From Fimbriimonas ginsengisoli (lineage in GTDB: Bacteria > Armatimonadota > Fimbriimonadia > Fimbriimonadales > Fimbriimonadaceae), in the NCBI GenBank assembly GCA_016179045.1, contig JACOSL010000004.1, forward strand, positions 1 to 64,000: a stretch of 64,000 nt of DNA. Direction: 5' to 3'. Under the pieces are notes generated by a model. It was not told where the DNA came from and made no database searches. It saw only the letters and a list, made by a program, of their open reading frames with translations. Shown piece by piece: positions 17,174 to 26,564 of this stretch. The translations under genes were made by a program, and so were the position numbers. The stretch's first letter is position 1. Every line of letters starts with the position of its first letter.

Positions 17174-17352
17174 CCGACGCCTTGAAAGGCTTCGTGCTAT
17201 ACTCCGCTCGGCCTCGGGCGAAGCTAACGCCTGCGGTTTGGGGGTGCGGGGAGGAGATCGTCGCACGGAAGACCGGCGGCGCAAACGGCGCCGGTGTTCG
17301 CGGCTCGGTCTCAAATCCGCTGCAGCAAATGGAACTAGGAGGACTCGTCAGA

Positions 17353-19155
17353 GTGAGGCGGTTCATCACATCGAGGCTTGGGAGGCTGATCAGCCACCTA
17401 CTGGTATTCACCCTTGTTTGGCCCAGCTTGACGCTGGTCGCCGTGACTCGTGCGGAAGCGCAGATCGCGGTCAAGCCCACTTGGGTGGTCGTAGATTTCA
17501 TCAATCGGGCGCCGCAAGGCGGAGACCAATTCGGCCAGTTTGCCGCCGAGGCCATGGCGAGCGAACTCTCCAAAACGCTCCAGTACGACGTGGTCCCCAT
17601 GGAGACCACGAGACGGACTACAGAGCAACTCGGCCTCGTCATGCCGATCACCAGTCAGACGAGTTTGCTTCGGCTCGCTCAAGAACGGAACGCGTCCTCG
17701 ATCGTCACCGGCGACATCGTTAACTACCGGGTCGTCGTAAATGGCTCGTCCAAGCATGCTGACGTGCTCGTCCGCACGCTGGTGCGAGATGTGGCTTCTG
17801 GCCTGGCGGTGAACGGCGCCGCACTGATGGCACAATCGACCGACCGGTCGGTCGATGCGCAAGATGAGGCGATCATCCGGGAAGCGCTGACGGCTGCCGC
17901 CAACCAAGCGGTTCGTGCCATCGAGTCCCAAACTCTGCCCCATGCAACGATCCTCAATACATATGGCGACAGCGCCCTGATCAACCAAGGCGCCCGAACC
18001 GGCTTCTACGAGGGCCAGCGGGTCATCATCCTCAGGGGCCGAGAACAAGTAGCGACTGCCCGCGTACACGATGTCGAGTCCGACAGTGCCTATGTCAAGC
18101 TAGAGCGATCTCTGAAAGGCATTCAGCCAGGCGACCGCGTGCGTGCGATCTATAACGTTCCCGAACTGGATTCGAAGTTCCCGTCGACTGGCACTTCGCC
18201 GCGCACGAAGAGGAGCACGGAACGCGGCAGCAACGCCGGCTTCATCCAGACTCTGCTCTTGTTTGGCGTCCTGGGAGTATTGCTTGGGAGCGGTCGTGCG
18301 GATAGCACCAATCAGGTTCAGGATGTCCGGGCCGAACCGGGCCTATTTACGGGCACTCAGCCAGACGCGATCGGGGGTTCACCCGGAGTCAAGATTTCTT
18401 TCAAGCCGGATCTCTTCCTGCGCGGCACTAGGCAGCGCTTCCAGTATCAGATTTATCGGGTCAACGCCCCGTCCGGACCCGCAGTTTCAGCTACAGGAAG
18501 CGAGTCGAGCGCGATCGATTTCGTAAGCTTCGCAGCGTCTGGTAACTACTACGACTTTCAGGGAGTGGTGGGCGGAACGACGTGCACACAGTTGCCAGCT
18601 GTGGGCGGCTTCACCGCGGGTCCTGCCGTGTTCGGCCAGCCGAACCAATACCAGGTGGAACTGATCTACCGGTTGAGCAGCCTGGATCTGCCGAATCCGG
18701 GCGGCACGGTGACAGACTGTTTCTTTGCGACCGAGAAGACCAACGCGTCCGGCTTGGCAACGCCGCTCGACCGGCTCACGCTAACCAGCCCGAATGACGG
18801 GGATGTGATCTCCGCTCCCCTGATCTTCACCTTTGTTCAAGCCACGCCCCCCGTGCCCGTCGTGTTCGACTTTGCCGTCGAACTCTCGTCCGACTCAACG
18901 TTCCCGGCGGGCAAGACCGTTGCTTTGGGAAGACTGACCCGGCCCGGGGGTGGCACCTACAGCAGTCCATTGATCGACACACAAAGCCCAGCGTTGCCTT
19001 CCAATATCCGCAACGCCTCCGAAGTCTGGTGGCGGGTCGGGGTGCGCAACCACAACGACAGTCCAGGACCTGTGCCGGACGCAATCGGCGAGCGCTACAT
19101 CTTCAGCGCTCCGCGCCGGTTTACGCGGCCGCCTTTGCCCCCGGGAGGGCCCTAG
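17353..19155 (+). CDS. Exported CsgG/FlgT-like envelope protein
   Basis: 600 aa from GTG 17353, which has AGGAGG at 17337-17342 and leads straight into a signal peptide (ITSRLGRLISHLLVF to about RAEAQ). About 40-190 resembles the CsgG/TolB-N fold (TWVVVDFINRAPQGGDQFGQ, ASSIVTGDIVNY). About 200-275 resembles a FlgT C-terminal domain (LINQGARTGFYEGQRVIIL, GIQPGDRVRAIYN). A single hydrophobic segment (LLLFGVLGVLLGSG) then precedes ~280 residues of beta-rich, possibly fibronectin-like, sequence. CsgG and FlgT act in the outer membrane, so an envelope assembly role is plausible but unproven. Two further envelope genes follow on the same strand. Confidence 0.7.
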   Translation: MRRFITSRLGRLISHLLVFTLVWPSLTLVAVTRAEAQIAVKPTWVVVDFINRAPQGGDQFGQFAAEAMASELSKTLQYDVVPMETTRRTTEQLGLVMPITSQTSLLRLAQERNASSIVTGDIVNYRVVVNGSSKHADVLVRTLVRDVASGLAVNGAALMAQSTDRSVDAQDEAIIREALTAAANQAVRAIESQTLPHATILNTYGDSALINQGARTGFYEGQRVIILRGREQVATARVHDVESDSAYVKLERSLKGIQPGDRVRAIYNVPELDSKFPSTGTSPRTKRSTERGSNAGFIQTLLLFGVLGVLLGSGRADSTNQVQDVRAEPGLFTGTQPDAIGGSPGVKISFKPDLFLRGTRQRFQYQIYRVNAPSGPAVSATGSESSAIDFVSFAASGNYYDFQGVVGGTTCTQLPAVGGFTAGPAVFGQPNQYQVELIYRLSSLDLPNPGGTVTDCFFATEKTNASGLATPLDRLTLTSPNDGDVISAPLIFTFVQATPPVPVVFDFAVELSSDSTFPAGKTVALGRLTRPGGGTYSSPLIDTQSPALPSNIRNASEVWWRVGVRNHNDSPGPVPDAIGERYIFSAPRRFTRPPLPPGGP

Positions 19156-19214
19156 GTCAAGGTGCTGCCAGGTACAAAGTTGCGCCTGCGGGTTGAGCGA
19201 GTGTGGAGCAAATA

Positions 19215-22148
19215 ATGAGGTTTGGTTATTCCGGAGCTTTCCGTCTTGCGTCGCGTGGGCTAGCCCTGTCGGCCACCATTGCCCTAGCTGGTCCGGTCAT
19301 GGCTCAAGTTAATTGGCTTATCTGTATCGATCCGGGGAACGCCGGGGCCTTCTCCAAACCATTCATAACCGCCGATTTACGTACCGATATGTTCGGGGCG
19401 TCGATCGGAGTAGTAGGTTCGGTCACGTTCGGGCCACTTTCGAACCCCCCGTGCTTTCTCGACGCCAATGGCGTCCCCACGTCGGTCACCGCAAATGTTG
19501 CCAGCCGAATGGCCTTCTTTGGTGGCACGGTCGGGTCCGTCCAGACCGATTTGGACGACGGAATGCCCTTTAACTTCGGCTCGCCGATTCCCGGGGGCAG
19601 CTGGGGCTACACGATGCTGCGCGTGGACGGAGCGTTGCGCCTGCCTGCAGACACCGCGATCGCCGGTTACTTTTCGGGCCTAAGCGATCGCTACTGGTTT
19701 CTTGACTTCGCGAGCGCCCCAATTGAGACGATTCTGTTTTACGAGGTTATTGGCGATGCCGCCCGACTCGAGTGGCGGCTGACAAATATCGACACCGCCC
19801 CCCATACGATTGGGCTTTGGTCTGGCCTGTGGCTGGCCATGATTAACGAGGCGGGCAACGTCTCCGGGTTTAACTGGACGAATCCGGCTACGACTCTAAT
19901 ACCGGGGCTCCAAAGTCGCAACGGCTTCGTGTACTCGCCTGGCATCTCGCCGCCGCTTACGGAGAGGAGGTTCTTTAGGATTACCGACGGGAGCAACTAC
20001 CCGCAAGCCGGGCAATTCCTCTTTAGTCAGAGCTTCCCCTACGGCCTGAAAATCGAGAACGGCCCCCTCGACCCCCAGGTCTACGACGTTCAGAACCATG
20101 TCGCTCATGTGGTGGCGGATACGCAAGCCGACGAGTTAGTGGTCGGAAACGCTTCATATCTTCTCGCCAGCCCCGATCGCGGCGCTACATTCCCCGACGT
20201 CACCTTTATCAATCCGTTCGACCCCACTTCAACGTCGAGTGACATTGCATTTCGCACGGAGCCCGGCTACATCCAGAAGTATCCAGACGCGTTGCTTGCG
20301 GCCGGCCAGACTCGGACGATCCTCCAATACTTCCACTCGGTTTGGAGCAATGCCAACTACCGGCAGCCTTACGCGGTTGTAGTTGATGCGCCCCGTTTGA
20401 TCACCTACGATCCCAACAACAGCGCGAACAACTTTGTCAGCCCGAACCCGTCGAGATTCAAGGTTATGCTCGACAATATCCAGGGCTTCGCCCAGATTCA
20501 GGGCGGACAGGATGCGTTTATTGACATGACCGCGGTAAAGGTCACCGTCAAGTTCCCCAAAGATTCGGGGCTCACTTTCGCGTCTGGTCAGGGGGCCGTG
20601 GAAGTGATGGAACCGTTCCCAGATGCTTCCGGAAAAATCCAGTTGGTTGAGAAGGCAATCAAGACGATCGATCGCATTCCAGGGCAGCGATTCGATTCAG
20701 TCGAATTCTCGGTGGTGTCCGACGGTCTTCAAAATGGATCGCTTCCCTACACGGTGGCGACTGAGTCGACGCCGGGAGGGACCCGCTTCCTGACGGGCAC
20801 GATTCTCGCCACGACAACGCCTAGGCTGATTCTTCGGAACGACTCGAACCTCGTCTCGATCCCATGGACATTCGCTGATTCGTCCTGGACCTCGATCCTC
20901 GGTCTGCCCTCAACCGCCTTTACCGCATATACGTGGGATCCGGTGCAGCAGGGCTATGTTGTATCGCCGTCGGCAGAGCGCGGCAGAGCCGCGTGGATTC
21001 TGACAAACACCGACTACGGCTCTTGGCCGCTGAATCCCAGCGCGCTCATTCCCAGCGACATCGACGAAGGATTTCACCAAATCGAGGTCAAAGCAGGGTG
21101 GAACCTGATCGGCAATCCTTACCCGTATCCTATACAATTGGCCGAGCTAACCGGAGCTTCGTCCGCCAACCAGTTGCAAAGCTTCACCTTCGAAAAGTTG
21201 GTCAAGCAGGGCCTCATGAACGGTTCCGCAGCCTTTTGGGACAATGACGTCCAGGCCTATCGATTCGTCAGCAATGGCAACGGTCTGCTGTTGCCCAATA
21301 AGGGCTACTGGCTGTTCGTCGTCTCCAACGATACGTTTACTCTGAAATACCCCGCTGTGTTTCTCCCGGGAGTCCAAAATGTCTCCCGCGCAGTCGACGA
21401 CTGGGGCTCGAACAACAAATGGCGGCTCCAGCTTGTCGCCCACTCCAAGAAGACGCTGGACGACCAGAACTTCGTTGGCGCCGTGCCGACTGCTACCGAC
21501 GCCCTAACAAACCGCGCGTACAAGCCGCCGATGGCGCCTAGACAGACCGTGGATCTGTCCATTCTGGAAACCATCTCCGGCAGGCCGTCGCGGCTAGCAC
21601 AGAGCTACACGCCGCAGGTCGGCCAGCACGAGTGGGTAGTCGAGGTGCGGTCCACGGAAGCGGGCACGGTAACGGTGACTTGGCCCAATCTGACGTCCCT
21701 GTCTACCAATCGGCGGTTCCGCCTTGTCGACCCCGCTACAGGAGCGAGTCGGGACATGCGGCAGGTTTCGGGCTACAGCTTCGATGCCCCGGCAAATTCG
21801 ACGCGGCAGCTCCGAGTCCAAACCGAGCCTTCGGCCGCACGCTCGGCCGTAATCGGCAACGTCGTGGTTAGCCGCCCAACCCGCGGGCCGGGGGCGACGG
21901 TTTCGATTACCTACTCCCTGTCGGGCGATGCGACTACATCGGTGCGCGTTCTCTCGAATTCGGGCCGCGAAATCTACACCGTGACGCGAGGCCGTGCCGA
22001 CCGCGCGGGCGAGAACACCGTGACGTGGTCTTTGCGCGACAACGCAAACCGCGCGGTGGCGCCCGGCGTGTATCGCGTGGAAATCCTCGCCGAGACGGTG
22101 CTGGGGGATCGCGTTCGAAAGGTGGTGCCCGTCACCGTCATCCGCTAG
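19215..22148 (+). CDS. Large exported protein with a FlgD-like Ig C-terminus
   Basis: 977 aa from ATG 19215 (GTGGAG 6 bases upstream; GTG 19203 also possible). Signal peptide ends near GPVMAQ. The body (about 30-800) has no motif I can name; the WNLIGNPYP stretch recalls repeats in exported proteins of Bacteroidota and Fibrobacterota. The last ~90 residues are a FlgD-type Ig domain (VSITYSLSGDATTSVRVLS, ENTVTWSLRDNANRAVAPGVYRVEI split here only by a few residues). Such tails are common in cell-surface proteins. It sits between the CsgG/FlgT-like gene and the barrel gene, 59 and 15 bases away. Confidence 0.72.
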   Translation: MRFGYSGAFRLASRGLALSATIALAGPVMAQVNWLICIDPGNAGAFSKPFITADLRTDMFGASIGVVGSVTFGPLSNPPCFLDANGVPTSVTANVASRMAFFGGTVGSVQTDLDDGMPFNFGSPIPGGSWGYTMLRVDGALRLPADTAIAGYFSGLSDRYWFLDFASAPIETILFYEVIGDAARLEWRLTNIDTAPHTIGLWSGLWLAMINEAGNVSGFNWTNPATTLIPGLQSRNGFVYSPGISPPLTERRFFRITDGSNYPQAGQFLFSQSFPYGLKIENGPLDPQVYDVQNHVAHVVADTQADELVVGNASYLLASPDRGATFPDVTFINPFDPTSTSSDIAFRTEPGYIQKYPDALLAAGQTRTILQYFHSVWSNANYRQPYAVVVDAPRLITYDPNNSANNFVSPNPSRFKVMLDNIQGFAQIQGGQDAFIDMTAVKVTVKFPKDSGLTFASGQGAVEVMEPFPDASGKIQLVEKAIKTIDRIPGQRFDSVEFSVVSDGLQNGSLPYTVATESTPGGTRFLTGTILATTTPRLILRNDSNLVSIPWTFADSSWTSILGLPSTAFTAYTWDPVQQGYVVSPSAERGRAAWILTNTDYGSWPLNPSALIPSDIDEGFHQIEVKAGWNLIGNPYPYPIQLAELTGASSANQLQSFTFEKLVKQGLMNGSAAFWDNDVQAYRFVSNGNGLLLPNKGYWLFVVSNDTFTLKYPAVFLPGVQNVSRAVDDWGSNNKWRLQLVAHSKKTLDDQNFVGAVPTATDALTNRAYKPPMAPRQTVDLSILETISGRPSRLAQSYTPQVGQHEWVVEVRSTEAGTVTVTWPNLTSLSTNRRFRLVDPATGASRDMRQVSGYSFDAPANSTRQLRVQTEPSAARSAVIGNVVVSRPTRGPGATVSITYSLSGDATTSVRVLSNSGREIYTVTRGRADRAGENTVTWSLRDNANRAVAPGVYRVEILAETVLGDRVRKVVPVTVIR

Positions 22149-22163
22149 CGGTCATAGGAGCAC

Positions 22164-24161
22164 ATGCGAGCCGCTCGATCCGCATGCTTTGTCGCTCTAG
22201 CCGCGCTGGGGGGCCTTGGCGCGGCCCAGACCGCCGCGATCCGCGTGACCGCTTTTCCCCAGGTGAGCGTCGCCGACGCTAGAAGCACGGTCACCATCAG
22301 CGCCGAGGTTCGCGACGGTTCAGGTCGCCTTGCTCTTGATGGCACCCAAGTGCTTTTTAGCACCACCCTTGGCTCCTTCCGCGAACCGATCACGACGACG
22401 TACAACGGAGTAGCGCGGGCCGTTCTTGTCGCGGGTGGGCTGCCGGGCACCGCGCGCATCACCGCGACCGCGCCGGGCCTGAACGCGGAATCGATCACGG
22501 ATTTCGAATTCCTCAGCGATCGTGGCCTGCTCGCGAGCGCGAACGAATACGTCGAGGTGGTGGCGCCGACCTATCTTGCGATGAGCCTAGACCAGAAGAT
22601 TCTCGGCGCGACGGGGCCGAAGCATGGCGCACATCTGCGATATCGCGAGGTTCAGCTAGAGGCGGACGATCTTCAGTTCGACATCCAGGCCATGGAGGTG
22701 CGCGCGCGGCGCGCGCACCTGAAAATGGGAAAAGTCGACCAAGCGTTCGACGATCTCTATCTCAAGCTGAATTTACGCAAAGGCGTTGGAACCGGTGCTT
22801 ATCAGGCGCCCGTTATAACCGGGGTCATCCCGCAGGGCAGGTGGTTTAGCGTCGTGACCGAGTCGCGCGCCCGGTATGGCCTGGTCGAAATTCGCCCTGG
22901 TGGCCTCAGCCCTAGCCGGAAGCCGGCGACCCCGAGCGATTTCGAGTTCGTCGATTACTCGCGATCGGCGACCATGATCTCGGCGAAGAAGGCGGTCGTT
23001 TTCCCCCGGCGCGAGGTGCAGTTCCACAAAGCCGAGGTGGTGGCAGACGGCGCCAAGGTCATGCGCTTTGCGCTATTCCAAGTAAGCCTGACCGGCCCGA
23101 CTCCGATCCTGACCGAGCAGATCATATCGGTCAACGACAGCCACCTCGCCGTGAACTACCCGCACTACCTATCCCTCAAGCCGGGCCTCACCAGCCTGAT
23201 GCGGTTTCGAACTGGAGAGAACATCGGGCGTGGGATGGGCGCAAGCGGCGGATCGTTCCTCGACTATGAGGTCGCCTGGAACAGGGGCGACCGGTCGGAA
23301 GGCGGGTTCACGTTCAGCGGCCTCAATCGATCCGATTCGAACCTCAGCCTGCGCCACTACCTGCGAATGGACGATCGCACGACCCTTTCCGCCCAGCTCG
23401 AATCACCCGCCGAGCGGAGCATTTTCGGCTCCCTCAACGTCAACCGCCAATTCGCGGGCTACCAGGTGGGTCTTAGCGGCATCAGCACCCGTTCGCTTCG
23501 CGGTGTGCCCTATGCCAACCAGCAGCTCAACCTGACTGCCGAGACAGACCCGATCAAAGCGGGCCGCCTGCCCGTGCAACTCTACTATGGGCTGACTGCG
23601 AGTTCCAACTCGCTGCAGAGCCAATTCCTCGATCGCTCGCAAAGCGCGATCGGGGCGCGGCTTCGCTCGCAATTGCTCCCAAGGCAGCTCGACCGCGTTA
23701 CCCGCCTCAACGCATCTTGCACCGTTAGCGAGCTCGCCGGCCACAACAGCCCGCGAGGGCTTTCGATGCAGGGCACCACCTCGGTCAATCGCCGCCTGGG
23801 CGGTGGCGCCGGCATCGCCGCCATCTACGACTATCTCAACGATCCGATCTCAAGCCCCCTCACCGGGCACCATCGCCTCACCTTGCAATCCAGCTATGAG
23901 GCAAAGCGCTCGTCGGTGAGCCTAATGGCCAATCGCAGCCTCGATGCGGACCGGTCGGGCTACCAGGCCGACCTGGGCTACCGCGTCAGCGGCCTTTGGC
24001 GTCTTCGGTTCAGCCAGAGCTACGACCGCTACCTCGGCAGCGGTTTTCTTGATTCCAGCGCGCTGCTTAGCTATAGGCTCGGCGGGCGCGACATTGGCCT
24101 ATCGTGGTCGCGCCGAGATCGCCGCCTCGGCTTCCAACTCCTCGGCACGTCGTTCAACTAG
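22164..24161 (+). CDS. Ig-domain plus LptD/OstA-like outer-membrane protein
   Basis: 665 aa. Signal peptide (about 1-21), an invasin/intimin-type Ig domain at about 25-110 (STVTISAEVRDGSGRLALDG, GTARITATAPGLN), an OstA/LptA-like segment (about 135-320: LRYREVQLEADDLQFDIQAM, REVQFHKAEVVADGAKVM) and a C-terminal part with barrel-like strands (about 330-665: YEVAWNRGDRSEGGFTFSG, NLSLRHYLRMDDRTTLSAQ). LptD inserts lipopolysaccharide and has an OstA domain before its barrel, but not an Ig domain. The protein lacks the cysteines expected in LptD. Follows the preceding gene by 15 bases. Confidence 0.7.
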   Translation: MRAARSACFVALAALGGLGAAQTAAIRVTAFPQVSVADARSTVTISAEVRDGSGRLALDGTQVLFSTTLGSFREPITTTYNGVARAVLVAGGLPGTARITATAPGLNAESITDFEFLSDRGLLASANEYVEVVAPTYLAMSLDQKILGATGPKHGAHLRYREVQLEADDLQFDIQAMEVRARRAHLKMGKVDQAFDDLYLKLNLRKGVGTGAYQAPVITGVIPQGRWFSVVTESRARYGLVEIRPGGLSPSRKPATPSDFEFVDYSRSATMISAKKAVVFPRREVQFHKAEVVADGAKVMRFALFQVSLTGPTPILTEQIISVNDSHLAVNYPHYLSLKPGLTSLMRFRTGENIGRGMGASGGSFLDYEVAWNRGDRSEGGFTFSGLNRSDSNLSLRHYLRMDDRTTLSAQLESPAERSIFGSLNVNRQFAGYQVGLSGISTRSLRGVPYANQQLNLTAETDPIKAGRLPVQLYYGLTASSNSLQSQFLDRSQSAIGARLRSQLLPRQLDRVTRLNASCTVSELAGHNSPRGLSMQGTTSVNRRLGGGAGIAAIYDYLNDPISSPLTGHHRLTLQSSYEAKRSSVSLMANRSLDADRSGYQADLGYRVSGLWRLRFSQSYDRYLGSGFLDSSALLSYRLGGRDIGLSWSRRDRRLGFQLLGTSFN

Positions 24162-24298
24162 CGGCATCGCTTTTGCGTGGCTTTGCAGTGGCTTTGCAGT
24201 GGCGGGATGGCGACAAGAGACAAGCGACGAGCGACCTCCCGTCACTCATTCTCGTGGCCAATCGTTCCTGCCTCGCTATGGCCCTGTGCCTCCGAAAA

Positions 24299-24360
24299 CT
24301 CTTCCCGTTGCTGTGCAGGGGGAAGGGGGTCGATGGCTTGCCGAGACCGGAGGGGGGTGC
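24299..24360 (+). repeat. Dispersed intergenic repeat B, copy 1
   Basis: This 62-base stretch matches 44369-44429 closely: both run from CTCTTCCC through GGCTTGCCGAG to GGGGGTGC. It lies in the gap between the barrel gene and nadB (24162-24372). The same gap holds a small tandem repeat of TGGCTTTGCAG near 24178-24202. Confidence 0.7.
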
Positions 24361-24372
24361 GATCGGTGTCGC

Positions 24373-25881
24373 TCATGCCACGAGGTCCGCGTTGAAGTGC
24401 AGCCCAACGTTTTCCTTGCGCGCAAGAGCCCCCTCCACCACGTAGCGAGCCGCCTCGAGCAAATTGCGCGTCTCCAGGGGATGGGTGGAAAACGCCGCCT
24501 CCGGCAATCCATCCGTCTGCCCCACTAGGCGCTCGATCTCCTCCTTGGCGTGGTTTAGGCCCGCGAAGGTGCGCACGATGCCCGCGTCCGCGGTCATCTC
24601 CCGCCCGAGTGCGCGCCGGATCAGCACCGATTCCGCCTCGTTGAACGCTCGCGCTTTGGTGGCGGGGGTCAAATCCCCACCAGCGCCGTCCGGCTCGTCG
24701 CGGCCGGCCGAGGCCGCCGCCGATGCGAACACGAGCGCCTCCAGAAGGCTGTTGCTGGCCAGCCGGTTCGCCCCGTGCACGCCGGTCGATGCCACCTCGC
24801 CCGCCGCGTAAAGCCCGGTCACCGTGCTCCGGCCCCTCAGATCTGTCGCCACTCCGCCGCACGAGTAGTGCTGGGCTGGCACTACCGGAATCCAATCCCG
24901 CTCCATCAGGATGCCGATCGAGGCGAGCTTGTCGTAGATGGTGGGGAATTCGCGCCGCAAGTCTTGTGCGAGCAAATGCGTGGCGTCGAGGTACACGCAC
25001 CAAGTGCCCAGCCGCTTCATCTCGCGGTCGATCGAGCGCGCGACCACATCGCGCGGGGCCAGCTCCAGCCGCGCGTCGTAGTCGTACATAAACCGCCTGC
25101 CAAGGTGATTGCGCAGGGTGCCGCCCGCGCCGCGCACCGCTTCCGAGATCAGGAAACTGCGCATCTGGGGGTGATACAGCGTGGTGGGGTGGAATTGCAT
25201 GAACTCCATCCCCGCGATGCCCGCATGTGCAGCCGAGGCGAGCGCGATGCCATCGCCGGTCGCGACCGGCGGATTGGTCGTATGCTGATACATGCGCCCG
25301 CAGCCGCCGGTGGCGAGCATTACCGCCCGCCCCACGAAACGCCGCGGGCCCAGGCCCTCGACCTTCGCCTCCACCCCCGCGCAGCGGCCACCCGCCATGA
25401 GCAGGCTGGTCGCGAACGAGTGCTCATAGACGGTGATTTGCTTGTTCGCTCGAACAGCGGCTACCACCGCCCGTTCGATTTCCGATCCGGTGCGGTCGGC
25501 GGTGTGGACGATTCGGTGGCGGCTGTGCCCGCCTTCCAATCCGAGGGCGAGGTCGCCGCCTAGTTCAAGGTCGAACTTCGCGCCCAGCGAGCGCAGCCAT
25601 TCGATCGCGGCGGGCGCCTCTCGCACCAGATGGCGCACCGCCTTGGGGTTGCAGAGACCCGCACCCGCCTTGAGGGTGTCTTCCTCGTGCAGCTTCCAAG
25701 AGTCGGCCTCCCCCACCGCCGCCGCGATGCCCCCTTGCGCGTAGCTGGTGTTGGATTCGAACACCTCCGCCTTGGTGAGCACGCATACCTTTCCGTGCTC
25801 GCTCGCCCGTAGGGCGTAGGTCAGCCCGGCCAGGCCGCTGCCGACCGCGATGAAGTCGAACCGCTCGATGGGAACCGCCAC
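24373..25881 (-). CDS. nadB: L-aspartate oxidase
   Basis: 502 aa flavoprotein. FAD-binding start FDFIAVGSGLAGLTYALRA, then SYAQGGIAAAV, HSRHRIVHTADRTGSEIERA, the catalytic region (GGTLRNHLGRRFM, ELAPRDVVARSI, PVVPAQHYSCGGV) and FAD-tail GLYAAGEVASTGVHGANRLA SNSLLEAL-type sequence. It oxidises L-aspartate to iminoaspartate, the first step of NAD synthesis. The C-terminal helical domain (about 395-495) is present. Succinate dehydrogenase and fumarate reductase are relatives, but length, lone position and motifs favour NadB. nadA and nadC are not in the window. Confidence 0.92.
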   Translation of the reverse strand: MAVPIERFDFIAVGSGLAGLTYALRASEHGKVCVLTKAEVFESNTSYAQGGIAAAVGEADSWKLHEEDTLKAGAGLCNPKAVRHLVREAPAAIEWLRSLGAKFDLELGGDLALGLEGGHSRHRIVHTADRTGSEIERAVVAAVRANKQITVYEHSFATSLLMAGGRCAGVEAKVEGLGPRRFVGRAVMLATGGCGRMYQHTTNPPVATGDGIALASAAHAGIAGMEFMQFHPTTLYHPQMRSFLISEAVRGAGGTLRNHLGRRFMYDYDARLELAPRDVVARSIDREMKRLGTWCVYLDATHLLAQDLRREFPTIYDKLASIGILMERDWIPVVPAQHYSCGGVATDLRGRSTVTGLYAAGEVASTGVHGANRLASNSLLEALVFASAAASAGRDEPDGAGGDLTPATKARAFNEAESVLIRRALGREMTADAGIVRTFAGLNHAKEEIERLVGQTDGLPEAAFSTHPLETRNLLEAARYVVEGALARKENVGLHFNADLVA

Positions 25882-25980
25882 GCGCCTCTAGGTTACGCTA
25901 CGGGCCCGGGTGGCATGGGCCTCAGCCCGTGTCAAGGAGATCCTGTCGCCGGCTTCGATGACGCCCCTGCATCCCACCCA

Positions 25981-26155
25981 GGGGACGCCAAGGATGGCGT
26001 CCCTAAAGAGAAACGGTGAGCGAACCCCGGGACGGGGTGAGCGACCCAGAGAAAATAATCCCACCCCTGCCGGCATCGGCGGGGGTCGGTGAGGCGGCTC
26101 GTCCGCCGAAGCGTAGCGAACACGGAAGTCGAACCGGAGTGTGGGTACTCCGCCG
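25981..26155 (+). repeat. Dispersed intergenic repeat A, copy 1
   Basis: First of two direct copies. The core 25981-26083 is nearly identical to 26345-26446, with a perfect inverted repeat GGACGCCA-AGGA-TGGCGTCC near its start and a GC-rich end near CCGGCATCGGCGGG. A looser match continues to about 26155 (GCGTAGCGAAC, GGTACTCCGCCG). No protein reading frame is convincing. Confidence 0.85.
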
Positions 26156-26344
26156 TAAGGCAGGGGGCTTGCCGGGGTCGGAAGGATGATGATGCCTCGA
26201 CGCTCGCGACCGCCCGCCTCCACCCTGTCCGCCCCGATGGGAATCGGCACGAACTGCCCTCCCCCGCACCGCAGGGAAGGGTTCCCGGACTCGCCGTGAT
26301 CGATAGGGTTGCCTAGTGCCCGCCGGATAGTCGGTGGCAACCAG

Positions 26345-26487
26345 GGGGACGCCAAGGATGGCGTCCCGAGAAGTAACGGCGAGCGAACCCCGGGACGGGG
26401 TGAGCGACCCAGAGAAAATAATCCCACCCCTGCCGGCATCGGCGGGCGGCGGTGAGCGTAGCGAACTGGGGGGTGGTACTCCGCCGC
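26345..26487 (+). repeat. Dispersed intergenic repeat A, copy 2
   Basis: Second direct copy of repeat A, 364 bases after the first. The core 26345-26446 carries the same GGACGCCA/TGGCGTCC hairpin and the same ending; the distal part differs by an indel of about 30 bases. Confidence 0.85.
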
Positions 26488-26564
26488 AAGGCGGAGAAAT
26501 CCGCTCCCCAGGCGACGAGCAAACAAACGACCGACATGTCGCGCCATCGCGGCCACAATACGCC

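Larger units (their letters stand above)
25882..26564. other. Repeat-rich non-coding gap between nadB and the VOC gene
   Basis: No convincing gene in this 683-base gap. Long frames here are compositional shadows that run through both copies of repeat A. Between the copies (about 26156-26344) are fragments resembling repeat B (CTTGCCGGGGTCGGAAGG) and a CCCCCGCACCGCAGGG stretch also found near 44503. Confidence 0.75.

Noticed and set aside
17174-17352. Possible riboswitch in the leader of the CsgG/FlgT-like gene
   Set aside because: I looked for c-di-GMP-I features and did not find the conserved pieces; only a weak TATACT and a short hairpin are visible.
24775-25563. 262-residue plus-strand frame opposite nadB
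   Set aside because: Antisense shadow; NadB motifs cover the same bases.
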